34,567 nt of DNA. Origin: an uncultured Pseudomonadales bacterium. GTDB lineage: Bacteria > Pseudomonadota > Gammaproteobacteria > Pseudomonadales > Pseudohongiellaceae. Below are positions 19,692 to 30,240 of this stretch, one piece after another. Below the pieces are notes generated by a model. It saw only the letters and a program-made list of their open reading frames with translations. It made no database searches and had not been told where the DNA came from. Every line of letters begins with the position of its first letter. The stretch's first letter is position 1. The position numbers and the translations under genes are program-made. The stretch covers positions 1-34,567 of the forward strand of contig CALSUH010000031.1 of the NCBI GenBank assembly GCA_943789485.1, given 5' to 3'.

Positions 19692-20810
19692 TTAGAATCT
19701 ATAACCTAGCTCTATGCTAGCAAAACCGTAAGGTAACGTGGAAAAGGATCCCGTAAGAGGATTGTTATAATGCGGCAGGACGCCGAGAAATTGATTGGAG
19801 TATAAGTTGCCGCTTAAGCTAATAGTCATTCGCCGGGTCAGCCAATAAGCTACGCTCACTCGAAGAGTGTGATTTATGTCCTCACTGGATTGATTAGCGC
19901 CGCTTAAGAACCCTGGCAACTGAGAGGAGGGGATTTCAGGGATCTGAATAAAATTGGAATCACTTATATTGATTGCTTCATAACTGATGTTAACCGGTAT
20001 CCTAGGTGCAACCTGCACGTTGATGCTAGCTCCTAAGTACAAATAGGATTCTTTTAACTCAAAACTTTGTTCGAAAAGCTGTCTGAGTGAGTCTACTGTG
20101 AGGTCTGAAGTAGTGCCCGATGTCGCCTGACTTTCCCCATAGCCTGCCCAAATACTGGCAACGCCGAACTGTGCAACCGCAAGAGAGTAGACCAAACGGG
20201 CCTTCCAGCCGTCATCTTTAAGGTCTGCCACGGAAAATGTTTGTGGATCACGAAAGAAGATTTGCTGGTTGCTGAGGTTAAGCTCATCCGCGGTCACATC
20301 GTAATCGTCGCTGCTGCTGGAGTAGGCGGATATTTCCAGCGACGCTGCCGAGTGCCGATTATCGGGGTTTAGTAAGTTGGCCTCAAAGAAAGTCCATTTG
20401 AACCCTATCGCTTGTTGTGTGGTATCTAAGGAGTCATCGATGTCCACGACCGATACCGAGTTAATAGTGCCAATGTCCACCGTCAGCTGATGCTGCTGCT
20501 GGCGATAAAACACAGAGATTGCCTCTGTAATACCGTAGTGGATTTCAAATTTAGCGCCGGATAAATCCCCGCTGTCGCCTGCCAGGGCTCGGTTATTGGC
20601 TATCAGTTCTTCGCGCTTATTTAAAAAGTCGATAGTGCTGTTAACGGCCAGACCGGCAATGCTTATTTCGAATTCGCCGGCGGTTGCTGTGTACGCGGCT
20701 TGATTGGAGCTACTGATCCAGCCCGCGGGTGTATCGGCGCTCACAACGGTGCATAGAGTAACGCTAGCGGCTAGAAAGCAATTCCTTGTCGAGTAAAGTA
20801 GGGTGTTCAT
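19692..20810 (-). CDS. Predicted outer-membrane beta-barrel protein
   Basis: A 372-aa protein with a signal peptide (MNTLLYSTRNCFLAASVTLC..., cleavage near VSA). The body has alternating amphipathic strands such as FEIHYGITEAISVFYRQQQ, KARLVYSLAVAQFGVASIWAGY, ESYLYLGASINVQV and HTLRVSVAYWLTRRMTISLSG. It ends ASIELGYRF with a terminal Phe, the usual signal for barrel insertion. About 12-16 strands would fit the length (estimate). I do not recognise a specific family or substrate. It is the first gene of a minus-strand group with the exported 765-aa protein and the WecA-like transferase. A link to export or anchoring of that protein is possible but unproven. ATG 20810 has only a weak ribosome site. 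Confidence 0.75.
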   Translation of the reverse strand: MNTLLYSTRNCFLAASVTLCTVVSADTPAGWISSSNQAAYTATAGEFEISIAGLAVNSTIDFLNKREELIANNRALAGDSGDLSGAKFEIHYGITEAISVFYRQQQHQLTVDIGTINSVSVVDIDDSLDTTQQAIGFKWTFFEANLLNPDNRHSAASLEISAYSSSSDDYDVTADELNLSNQQIFFRDPQTFSVADLKDDGWKARLVYSLAVAQFGVASIWAGYGESQATSGTTSDLTVDSLRQLFEQSFELKESYLYLGASINVQVAPRIPVNISYEAINISDSNFIQIPEIPSSQLPGFLSGANQSSEDINHTLRVSVAYWLTRRMTISLSGNLYSNQFLGVLPHYNNPLTGSFSTLPYGFASIELGYRF

Positions 20811-21168
20811 CTTGTATCAAGCCTGATAATAAATAGGAGAAACGAGATTATTGCAGAATTTAGAGTTAATAAAGAGCTTATTGTTGGAAACTTAGATAAA
20901 GCACATTTATTGCTATTGTCGTCCCTAAGCGTTTAAGTGAGATTTCATTCTGAGGGTGTGGGTTTTCGTCGCGATTTTTTTGCTGGCTCACCAGTTTTCT
21001 GGTGTCATTGAACTGGCAAATCGGATAGACTTTACGGCGTTGTTTAGTACAAAAATAAAACATGGATTTAGCGCAGAAACACAGCTTTTTTACATCGCCC
21101 GTGTCAGTCTTTAGTCCGATTTGTTCCACCTCTACCTGTAACAAGTAGGTATTTTTTCAGAGACATCC
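20811..21168. other. Divergent intergenic region between the barrel gene and smc
   Basis: About 360 AT-rich bases separate divergent genes and must hold both promoters, but I cannot fix a convincing -35/-10 pair for either. A minus-strand frame at 20878-21144 starts with TTG, has no family likeness and is not called. Confidence 0.5.
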
Positions 21169-24100
21169 ATGCGCCTGAAGTGTATTAAACTAGCCGGCTT
21201 TAAGTCCTTCGTTGACCCCACCACAATTGATTTCCCGTCAAACCTCTGCTCTGTTGTAGGCCCCAATGGCTGCGGCAAGTCGAATGTAATCGACGCCGTA
21301 CGCTGGGTAATGGGCGAGAGTTCCGCCAAGAATCTGCGTGGCGAAAACATGACAGACGTTATCTTTAATGGCTCCGGAGGCCGCAAGCCTGTTGGGCAGG
21401 CGAGCGTTGAGTTGGTGTTTGATAATCATGACCATAAGCTCACTGGCGAGTATGCGAACTTCGATGAGGTTTCCATTAAGCGTAAGGTCGACCGTGAGGC
21501 GCAGTCCACCTATAGCCTAAATGGCACCAAGGTTCGCCGCAAAGACATCACCAATATTTTTCTCGGCACCGGTCTCGGTGCGCGCAGTTATTCTATTATC
21601 GAGCAGGGCATGGTGTCCCGCCTCATCGAATCTAAACCGGAAGAGCTTCGCGTGTTTATCGAAGAGGCTGCAGGAATTTCCAAGTACAAAGAGCGCCGTC
21701 GAGAAACCGAAAACCGCATCAAGCGAACCAAGGATAATCTCGAGCGTCTGGAAGATATTCGCGAGGAACTGGGTCGTCAGCTTGCACATTTGCAGCGTCA
21801 ATCAGTTGCCGCGGAGAAGTACGCCGAATTCAAGCAGCAAGAACGCGACACGACGGCAAATCTGAATGGCATTCGCTGGAGAAGTCTTGATAAGGAATTG
21901 AAAGAGAATCAGCAAGCGATAAAGGGGCTCGAAATTAAGATCGAGTCGACTACGGCTGATCAGCGCGAAATAGACGCGAAGATCGAGGAGCATCTGTCTC
22001 ACAATGCAGAACTTGCCGATGCCTTCGGCGAGGTACAGGTACGTTTCTATAGCTTGGGTAATGACATCGCCAGAATAGAGCAATCGATAGAGCACCATAT
22101 TGAGCGTGTTGACCAACAAAATCTTGATCTGCGGGAGACCGAAGAGGTTTGGTCGCAGACCAAGCAAGAGCTGGATGTTGACCTCAAGAAGATTACGCAG
22201 CTCGATGCGCAGATGCTTGACGTTACGCCTGCACTCGAAGAGGCGCGACTTGCCGAGCAATCATCCTCGGGGTTACTCGCGCAGGCAGAACAAGATTTAA
22301 CCCAATGGCAACTTGATTGGGATGCGTTCAACCAAAGCGCCGAAGAGCCACGGAAGGTTGCCGAGGTAGAGCAATCTAGAATTCAGCAGCTAGAGAACAT
22401 TGTTGAACGCGGGCTCGAGCGAAGACGTAAACTCGAAGACGAGAATAGATCGCTTGCCGAAGGGCCGGTAGACGACTCCGTTAGCGAATCCTCAAGCGCA
22501 GTGCTGTTGCTGGAAGAAACACTTACTACTATGCAGGCGAAGAACCGAGCGCTGAACCTATCGATCGAAGAACACCGTGCAGCTATTAGTAAGGGTTCCG
22601 ACGATTTGAATGAAATTCGCAGTGAGTTGCAGGCTGCCAAGGGCAAGCAAGCCTCATTGGATGCGCTGCAACAAGCCGCTTTAGGGCAAGACAACGAATC
22701 CCTGAATCAGTGGCTAGGCAAACAGGGTCTGGATAATCAAATCAGGCTTGCCGAGGGCATCAAGATAGACGATGGTTGGGAGCGCGCGGTAGAAATGGTA
22801 CTAGGCGACTCACTGCAGAGTATCTGTGTCGAGGGCCTGGCCAATATAGAGACGATGCTATCCGAGTTGCCTCAGGGCAAAGTGGCTCTTATCGATGCGC
22901 GTGTCGTCGCAGAGTCTGCTGAAAACGCACCGATGTCGCTCACTCCTCTGACGGATAAGGTTAGCAGCGAGTGGGGCTTGAGCGAATTGTTGCGCGGCAT
23001 TTATGTGGCTGACAACGTTGCGCAAGCGCTTTCTCATCGTGCTCAGTTAGGTCCACAAGACTCGATTATTACCGCCGATGGCGTTTGGCTTGGCAGCGCG
23101 TGGCTGCAGTTGAACAATATTAATAAGCAGGAATCTATCGTAAAAAGACGAGGAATAATTTACGATTTATTAAATAAAATCAAATCACTAGAAGATAAAT
23201 CTAGTAATTTACATGAAAAGCAAATTCAAGCCAAAGACGCACTGAGCCAAGACGAAGCAGACCGAGAGAGCCTGCAAGGTGAGCTGGCGACGAAGACTCG
23301 GCAGCACAGTGAGTTGAAGTCCCAAGTGAGTGCCCAGATGGCAAAGGTCGAGGAAGCGCAGCTGCGCAAAGAGCGCATTCACCATGAACTGGAAGAGTTG
23401 AATCGCCAGTTAGCACTCGAAGAAGAGAATACCGCAGGTTCTCGTTCCAGGCTGCAAACGGCACTGGACAGCATGGAACTGGATGTCGAAGGCCGCGAGT
23501 TACTAGAAACACAGCGCGAAGAGCGCCAATTGGCATTAGAATCACGCAGGAACAAATCGAGAAAAGACAAAGACTTAGCGCACGAGCTAGCGCTTAAGCA
23601 GCAATCCGTTCAGTCGCAGTTACACTCTACGCGCGAGACCATGGATAGGATGGCAACACAGGTGCAGCGTAGCCGTGAACGCATGGATTCGCTGCAGGAG
23701 CTGATAGCGTCAGCCGATGAGCCGTTAGCAAAGATGCGTAGCAACCTTGAAGCCTTATTGCAGCAACGCCTGGAAGTGGAGAAAGAGCTGGCCGAGGCGA
23801 AGGCTAAGGTAGATGCGAACGAGCATGCTACGCGCGCTTTAGAGCAGCTGCGCAATCAGGTGTTGGAGCAGGTCAATCAGGTCCGAGAAAGCCTCATGCA
23901 CAAACGGCTGAAAAGTGAGGGCGCGTCGGTTAAGCGTGACGGCATACTTGAGCAGCTGGAGCAGGCGAAGTTTGTACTGGCGGAGGTTCTAGAGAGCCTA
24001 CCGGAAGAACTCAGCGAAGAAATATGTGAGCAGGAGCTGGAGAAGTTAGGGAATCGAATACAGCGTCTGGGTCCAATCAACCTTGCAGCTATTGATGAAT

Positions 24101-24681
24101 ACGCGCAGCAATCTGAGCGCAAGATCTATCTAGACAAGCAAAATGAAGACCTTGCAAGAGCCCTAGGCACCCTCGAGAACGCGATTCGTAAGATCGACAA
24201 GGAAACCCGTTCGCGCTTTAAGGAAACGTTTGACAAGATCAACGCTGGCCTACAGGACCTGTTTCCGAAAGTATTTGGGGGCGGGCATGCTTATCTGGAT
24301 ATGACTGGCGAAGACCTGCTTAATACCGGTGTCGCCATAATGGCCAGACCGCCAGGTAAGCGTAATAGCACGATTCATTTGCTGTCTGGTGGCGAGAAAG
24401 CGATGACAGCGATCGCGCTGGTATTCTCAATTTTTAGACTGAACCCGTCGCCATTTTGTATGCTGGATGAGGTCGATGCTCCTCTGGATGATGCGAATGT
24501 TGCCCGGTATGCGAACCTGGTTAAGGAGATGTCTCAGAGCGTTCAATTCATCTTCATCACTCACAACAAGATTACTATGGAGATGGCGAACCAGCTTCTG
24601 GGTGTGACTATGCATGAGCCGGGTGTGTCCAGGATCGTTGCAGTTGATATTGAAGAGGCGGCAGAATTGGCTGCCATGTAG
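21169..24681 (+). CDS. smc: Chromosome partition protein SMC
   Basis: A 1170-aa SMC ATPase that compacts and segregates the chromosome with ScpA/ScpB. The N-terminal head has MRLKCIKLAGFKSFVDPT and the Walker A GPNGCGKSN (residues 31-39). Long coiled coils follow, then a hinge at about residues 505-650 (LNQWLGKQGLDNQIRLAEGI...), the return coil, and a C-terminal head with the signature LLSGGEKAMTAIAL and Walker B FCMLDEVDAPLDDANV. Length is normal and the frame is intact. ATG 21169 gives the canonical start. Just after the hinge, nt 23111-23220 drop to about 24% GC although flanks are about 55%, and the codons there (TTA, ATA, CTA, CGA, GGA) differ from the rest. smc-zipA-ligA is the conserved order. 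Confidence 0.98.
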   Translation: MRLKCIKLAGFKSFVDPTTIDFPSNLCSVVGPNGCGKSNVIDAVRWVMGESSAKNLRGENMTDVIFNGSGGRKPVGQASVELVFDNHDHKLTGEYANFDEVSIKRKVDREAQSTYSLNGTKVRRKDITNIFLGTGLGARSYSIIEQGMVSRLIESKPEELRVFIEEAAGISKYKERRRETENRIKRTKDNLERLEDIREELGRQLAHLQRQSVAAEKYAEFKQQERDTTANLNGIRWRSLDKELKENQQAIKGLEIKIESTTADQREIDAKIEEHLSHNAELADAFGEVQVRFYSLGNDIARIEQSIEHHIERVDQQNLDLRETEEVWSQTKQELDVDLKKITQLDAQMLDVTPALEEARLAEQSSSGLLAQAEQDLTQWQLDWDAFNQSAEEPRKVAEVEQSRIQQLENIVERGLERRRKLEDENRSLAEGPVDDSVSESSSAVLLLEETLTTMQAKNRALNLSIEEHRAAISKGSDDLNEIRSELQAAKGKQASLDALQQAALGQDNESLNQWLGKQGLDNQIRLAEGIKIDDGWERAVEMVLGDSLQSICVEGLANIETMLSELPQGKVALIDARVVAESAENAPMSLTPLTDKVSSEWGLSELLRGIYVADNVAQALSHRAQLGPQDSIITADGVWLGSAWLQLNNINKQESIVKRRGIIYDLLNKIKSLEDKSSNLHEKQIQAKDALSQDEADRESLQGELATKTRQHSELKSQVSAQMAKVEEAQLRKERIHHELEELNRQLALEEENTAGSRSRLQTALDSMELDVEGRELLETQREERQLALESRRNKSRKDKDLAHELALKQQSVQSQLHSTRETMDRMATQVQRSRERMDSLQELIASADEPLAKMRSNLEALLQQRLEVEKELAEAKAKVDANEHATRALEQLRNQVLEQVNQVRESLMHKRLKSEGASVKRDGILEQLEQAKFVLAEVLESLPEELSEEICEQELEKLGNRIQRLGPINLAAIDEYAQQSERKIYLDKQNEDLARALGTLENAIRKIDKETRSRFKETFDKINAGLQDLFPKVFGGGHAYLDMTGEDLLNTGVAIMARPPGKRNSTIHLLSGGEKAMTAIALVFSIFRLNPSPFCMLDEVDAPLDDANVARYANLVKEMSQSVQFIFITHNKITMEMANQLLGVTMHEPGVSRIVAVDIEEAAELAAM

Positions 24682-24787
24682 CGGCTTAGGCGGCCCTCTC
24701 AGTTACTCTTGTAAGTACCTCGCTTCAATAAGCCCGTTTCTGTGCTAAAGAAAATGTGCTAACTGTAAGATAAAATTAAAAAAATTT

Positions 24788-24802
24788 AAGCGTTTAACGC
24801 TT
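24788..24802 (+). promoter_or_regulatory. Short palindrome before zipA
   Basis: AAGCGTTTAACGCTT is a perfect 7+1+7 palindrome following an A-rich run and followed by TCTT, 25 bp before the zipA start. It could be a weak smc terminator, an operator or part of the zipA ribosome-site control; no consensus is matched. Confidence 0.3.
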
Positions 24803-24827
24803 TCTTATGGAGTGTTGTAGATTTCCT

Positions 24828-26552
24828 ATGAATGGACGCGAACTAGTTATCTTATTACTGGGCTTAGCCATAGTCGCTGTGGTCCTTAGAGGTCTGTTTG
24901 TGGCGATCAACGCTCGCCGTGGTCAGATCAAGTTAGCCATAGATAAGAATATCCCTCAGAACGTCGACCTAGAATCGCTAGAACTGGCTGAGTTGCCAGG
25001 CGGCGGCGCCCGCGTAGTAACCCGCTCGCTAGAAGAAGTGAATCGGCAGAATAATGCTCTGGACCGAGCGGAAACCAAGGCTAAATCCCTGAACCTGACT
25101 GATGCCGAAGCGGATGGTCACATCCCTGTGCTTATGGATACCGTTGAGCTGTCAGGCCCCAAGGCAGCGAGGGTAATTCCTCCGCGCCAGTACCAGCAGA
25201 AAGTTGAGGGATTAGAAGGTTTCATCCCCGCTACCAATCAGGAACACAGTATCGTCGAAGACTGGGACGACGATGAGCCTGAGTTAGAAAGAGAAGACGA
25301 TCATTTCGAGTCGCAAGCCGACCAGGAACACGTTGCACAGAATGAGAGCGATCTGGATTCGGCACTGTTTGACTACGATGAAGAAGAGTTAGAAGACGAT
25401 GAACAAGAGGACGATGAACAAGAGGATGAGGTTAGAATAAACGTGGATACGATGAGCTCTGTTGCACCAGATTACACTGAAGAGCCAGAATTAGAGGATG
25501 AGCTCGAGGGATATACTCCCGCGAGTGCCGAGATTATAGATGATGACAGTTATGTCGGTCATGAAGAAAGCGATTTCGATGAGGATCTCAATGAGCAAGC
25601 CGAACTCAGCGAGCAAGAATTAACACGAGAGCGGCATCAGGAACAGCCGGCTCTATTCGATGCGGACAGCAGCGCAGATGAGTTTTCAATGACAGCAGGT
25701 GATCGCATAGGCGGTAATTCTCCGTCGATCGGTGAAGCTAATCAGTCTGGCCTTTTCGATGACATCGACGAAAATGCAGTAGAGGTAGTGAATAAATCGA
25801 ACAGCAGTCGTTCCCTGTTTTCTCTGTTCGCACGGAAGTCGAAGCAGAGCAGAGAAGCGGTAGATGGAGCGCAACTGGCCACTTCTGCCACCGCTACTAT
25901 CGAGATGAAAACGGCAGCGGTTGACGAGCCTGATGATGTGCTGCTTGAGGAAGAGTATGCGCAAGTAGATATTGACGATGTTGAACATGAAGAGTCTGTT
26001 TATGCAGAGTCCGCTACTGGTGAAGAAATTGCCGATGAGTTGGATCAGAAGCGCACTGCGAGTTTGGAGATTGAACCGGAAGAGCAGGAGGCGCATCCTG
26101 AAGAATTCGAGCACTCGGAAGTATTGGTGCTCAACGTTGCTGCGAGAGACGGCAGGGTGTTCACCGGCGATGACTTGTTGCAGGTCTTGATTACTTCAGG
26201 TCTAAAGTTCGGCGACATGAATATTTTCCATAAGCGGCTTAGTAAGGAGCACCAGGGTACCGTTATTTTTAGCGTTGCCAATATGTTGAACCCTGGCACC
26301 TTTGATCTCAATAATATGGATGAGTTCACTACGCTGGGAATTAGCTTTTTTCTAGCACTGCCAACGCCTATCAACAACCTAGATGCCTTCGAGCAAATGT
26401 TAGGCGTAGCGCAAGAGATTCGTGCTACGCTCGGCGGAGATCTTAAAGACGATCACAGAAACGCCATGACCGGGCAGACTATCGAGCACTATCGTCAACG
26501 AATTCGAGACTTTGAGTTGCGCCGTCTCAAGACTGTAGCCGCACGTGGCTAA
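24828..26552 (+). CDS. zipA: Cell division protein ZipA with a very long acidic linker
   Basis: A 574-aa divisome protein that tethers FtsZ to the inner membrane. Residues 4-26 (ELVILLLGLAIVAVVLRGLF) are the N-terminal anchor, with a short basic stretch after it. Residues 431-560 are the FtsZ-binding domain: LVLNVAARDGRVFTGDDLLQ, GDMNIFHK, VIFSVANMLNPGTFDL, TTLGISFFLALP. Between them lie about 400 residues, highly acidic (runs such as EEELEDDEQEDDEQEDE with an internal direct repeat), against about 160 in E. coli ZipA (328 aa in all). ATG 24828 (MNGRELV) fits family N-termini; ATG 24807 would add seven residues (MECCRFP), and neither start has a well-spaced Shine-Dalgarno. It follows smc and precedes ligA by 57 bp. 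Confidence 0.93.
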   Translation: MNGRELVILLLGLAIVAVVLRGLFVAINARRGQIKLAIDKNIPQNVDLESLELAELPGGGARVVTRSLEEVNRQNNALDRAETKAKSLNLTDAEADGHIPVLMDTVELSGPKAARVIPPRQYQQKVEGLEGFIPATNQEHSIVEDWDDDEPELEREDDHFESQADQEHVAQNESDLDSALFDYDEEELEDDEQEDDEQEDEVRINVDTMSSVAPDYTEEPELEDELEGYTPASAEIIDDDSYVGHEESDFDEDLNEQAELSEQELTRERHQEQPALFDADSSADEFSMTAGDRIGGNSPSIGEANQSGLFDDIDENAVEVVNKSNSSRSLFSLFARKSKQSREAVDGAQLATSATATIEMKTAAVDEPDDVLLEEEYAQVDIDDVEHEESVYAESATGEEIADELDQKRTASLEIEPEEQEAHPEEFEHSEVLVLNVAARDGRVFTGDDLLQVLITSGLKFGDMNIFHKRLSKEHQGTVIFSVANMLNPGTFDLNNMDEFTTLGISFFLALPTPINNLDAFEQMLGVAQEIRATLGGDLKDDHRNAMTGQTIEHYRQRIRDFELRRLKTVAARG

Positions 26553-26585
26553 AAAGTTAGTAGCTATTTTCAAGTCAAGTTTTAG

Positions 26586-28640
<2,055 letters not shown>

Positions 28641-28685
28641 GTGGTAAGTTTTCTGGACAGTTGAATAGGATTTAATCGAAATACC

Positions 28686-29306
28686 ATGAAATTTCACGCC
28701 CCAAAGGCAAGCTGTCTGTCTCTGCTAGTTTCGCTGCTCGCTGCTTGTGCCAGTTCGCCTCCAGAGAGCGTCGCGAATATCTGCGAAATATTCGAGGAGC
28801 GTAGAGGGTGGTATAGCGCTGCTAAAAGTGCACAGCGGCGGTGGGGTATTCCCATATCGGTAAACATGGCAATTATCTATCAAGAATCATCATTCCAGTC
28901 CCGTGCTAAACCCGCTAGGGAAAAATTCCTATGGGTTTTTCCGGGTCGTCGCCCAAGTTCTGCTTATGGCTATGCGCAGGCTCTAGACGAAACCTGGCAG
29001 GAATATGAGCAGAAGTCCGGCAACACTCGCGCCTCGCGTAGAAATTTCTCAGACGCCATCGATTTCGTCGCTTGGTATAACGCGAACTCTTCACGGATAA
29101 GCAACATCTCGAACAATAATGCGGTACATCTTTACTATGCCTACCACGAGGGCAACGGCGGCTATCAACGCGCTACCTATAGGGATAAACAATGGTTAAT
29201 GGACAGCGCCGCTCGTGTGCAGGTGAATTCAAGCCGGTATGCATTACAGTTAGATGGATGTAGACGAGAATTAGACAAGAGCTGGTTTCAGCGGCTCATT
29301 TCCTAG
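28686..29306 (+). CDS. Lipoprotein with lytic transglycosylase (SLT-like) fold
   Basis: A 206-aa lipoprotein. The signal ends in the lipobox LLAAC with the lipidated Cys at 21, so the mature protein is membrane attached. The catalytic-type glutamate is E67 in MAIIYQESSFQ, as in the ES motif of SLT transglycosylases; SAYGYAQALDETWQEY corresponds to the GLMQ-like motif, and VAWYNANSS and YYAYHEGNGGYQRATY to the later active-site motifs. These enzymes cleave peptidoglycan glycan strands to 1,6-anhydro ends. The family is short and found beside ligA in relatives (recollection). It follows ligA by 45 bp, probably in the same transcript, and precedes djlA by 150 bp. Confidence 0.88.
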   Translation: MKFHAPKASCLSLLVSLLAACASSPPESVANICEIFEERRGWYSAAKSAQRRWGIPISVNMAIIYQESSFQSRAKPAREKFLWVFPGRRPSSAYGYAQALDETWQEYEQKSGNTRASRRNFSDAIDFVAWYNANSSRISNISNNNAVHLYYAYHEGNGGYQRATYRDKQWLMDSAARVQVNSSRYALQLDGCRRELDKSWFQRLIS

Positions 29307-29455
29307 TAGACTCCCTTTTCAGTGGTAGGCCTCTTGATTAAGCCGTGTCGAATACACGTTGTCGAGATGCACCAACACTGGATCCTGGGTTCTAGGCTGC
29401 GTGGGCGAACCAAAATTCATGGCAATGCACATTTTCAATAGTAACGAGTAGTAAT

Positions 29456-30235
29456 ATGAGTTGGTGGGGAAAGGTAGTAGGCGGGACATTCGGCTTTATG
29501 ATGGGTGGCCCCTTGGGGGCTGTTCTAGGTGCAGCCCTAGGCAATTATTTTGATGGGGGACTGGATGGTCTTTCGTTAGAGGGTTCGCTTGGACTCGGCG
29601 CTACTGAGCGCGTGCAGTCGGTATTCTTTACCACGACATTCGCGCTGATGGGCTATGTCGCTAAGTCCGACGGCAAGGTCACTATCGATGAAATCGCCAT
29701 GGCGGAAAGAGTCATGGACCAGATGCGCCTCAATCCACAGCAACGCACTGTCGCGATCAACCTCTTTAACGAGGGGAAAAAAAAGCACTTCCCTGTCTAT
29801 GAGGTGCTCGCACAATTTAAGCGGGAGTGTTTGCGCCGCAGCAATTTAATACAGATATTTTTAGAGATTATTGTCGCTACAGCCTTCGCTGATGGCCGGC
29901 TGGATGCGCGTGAAAAAACTGTTATCGAGGAAATTTCTCGCAATTTAGGCTATTCGCAAGCTGAGTTTGACGCATTGATTAGTCGCTTGTCAGGCCAGGC
30001 TCACTTCAATGATAGTGCGTCATCAATAGAGAAGATTAAGGCGTCCTACGAATTGTTAGGCGTGACGGCTAAGTGCAGTGATATTGAACTGAAGAAGGCC
30101 TATAGAAGGCAGATGAACCAGCATCATCCCGACAAGCTAGTGGCAAAAGGTTTGCCCGAAGAGATGATCGATATCGCAACTGAAAAGACGCAAGCAATTA
30201 AGGCCGCCTACGACCTAATCAAAGAGCAGCGATAA
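29456..30235 (+). CDS. djlA: DjlA-like membrane-anchored J-domain co-chaperone
   Basis: A 259-aa co-chaperone for DnaK. The N-terminus MSWWGKVVGGTFGFMMGGPLGAVLGAALG is the glycine-rich transmembrane segment of DjlA. Residues 55-185 form a TerB-like helical domain (FALMGYVAKSDGKVTIDEI... and AFADGRLDAREKTVIEEI). Residues 197-259 are the J domain, with YELLGVTAKCSDIELKKAYRR and the essential HPD in NQHHPDKL. Length is near that of E. coli DjlA (271). ATG 29456 has only a weak upstream ribosome site. It converges on korB with only 5 bp between stop codons and no terminator hairpin there. Confidence 0.93.
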   Translation: MSWWGKVVGGTFGFMMGGPLGAVLGAALGNYFDGGLDGLSLEGSLGLGATERVQSVFFTTTFALMGYVAKSDGKVTIDEIAMAERVMDQMRLNPQQRTVAINLFNEGKKKHFPVYEVLAQFKRECLRRSNLIQIFLEIIVATAFADGRLDAREKTVIEEISRNLGYSQAEFDALISRLSGQAHFNDSASSIEKIKASYELLGVTAKCSDIELKKAYRRQMNQHHPDKLVAKGLPEEMIDIATEKTQAIKAAYDLIKEQR

Positions 30236-30240
30236 AAACA

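Noticed and set aside
20878..21144. Minus-strand open frame of 88 codons before smc
   Set aside because: TTG start without ribosome site, odd Cys-rich composition and no recognisable domain.
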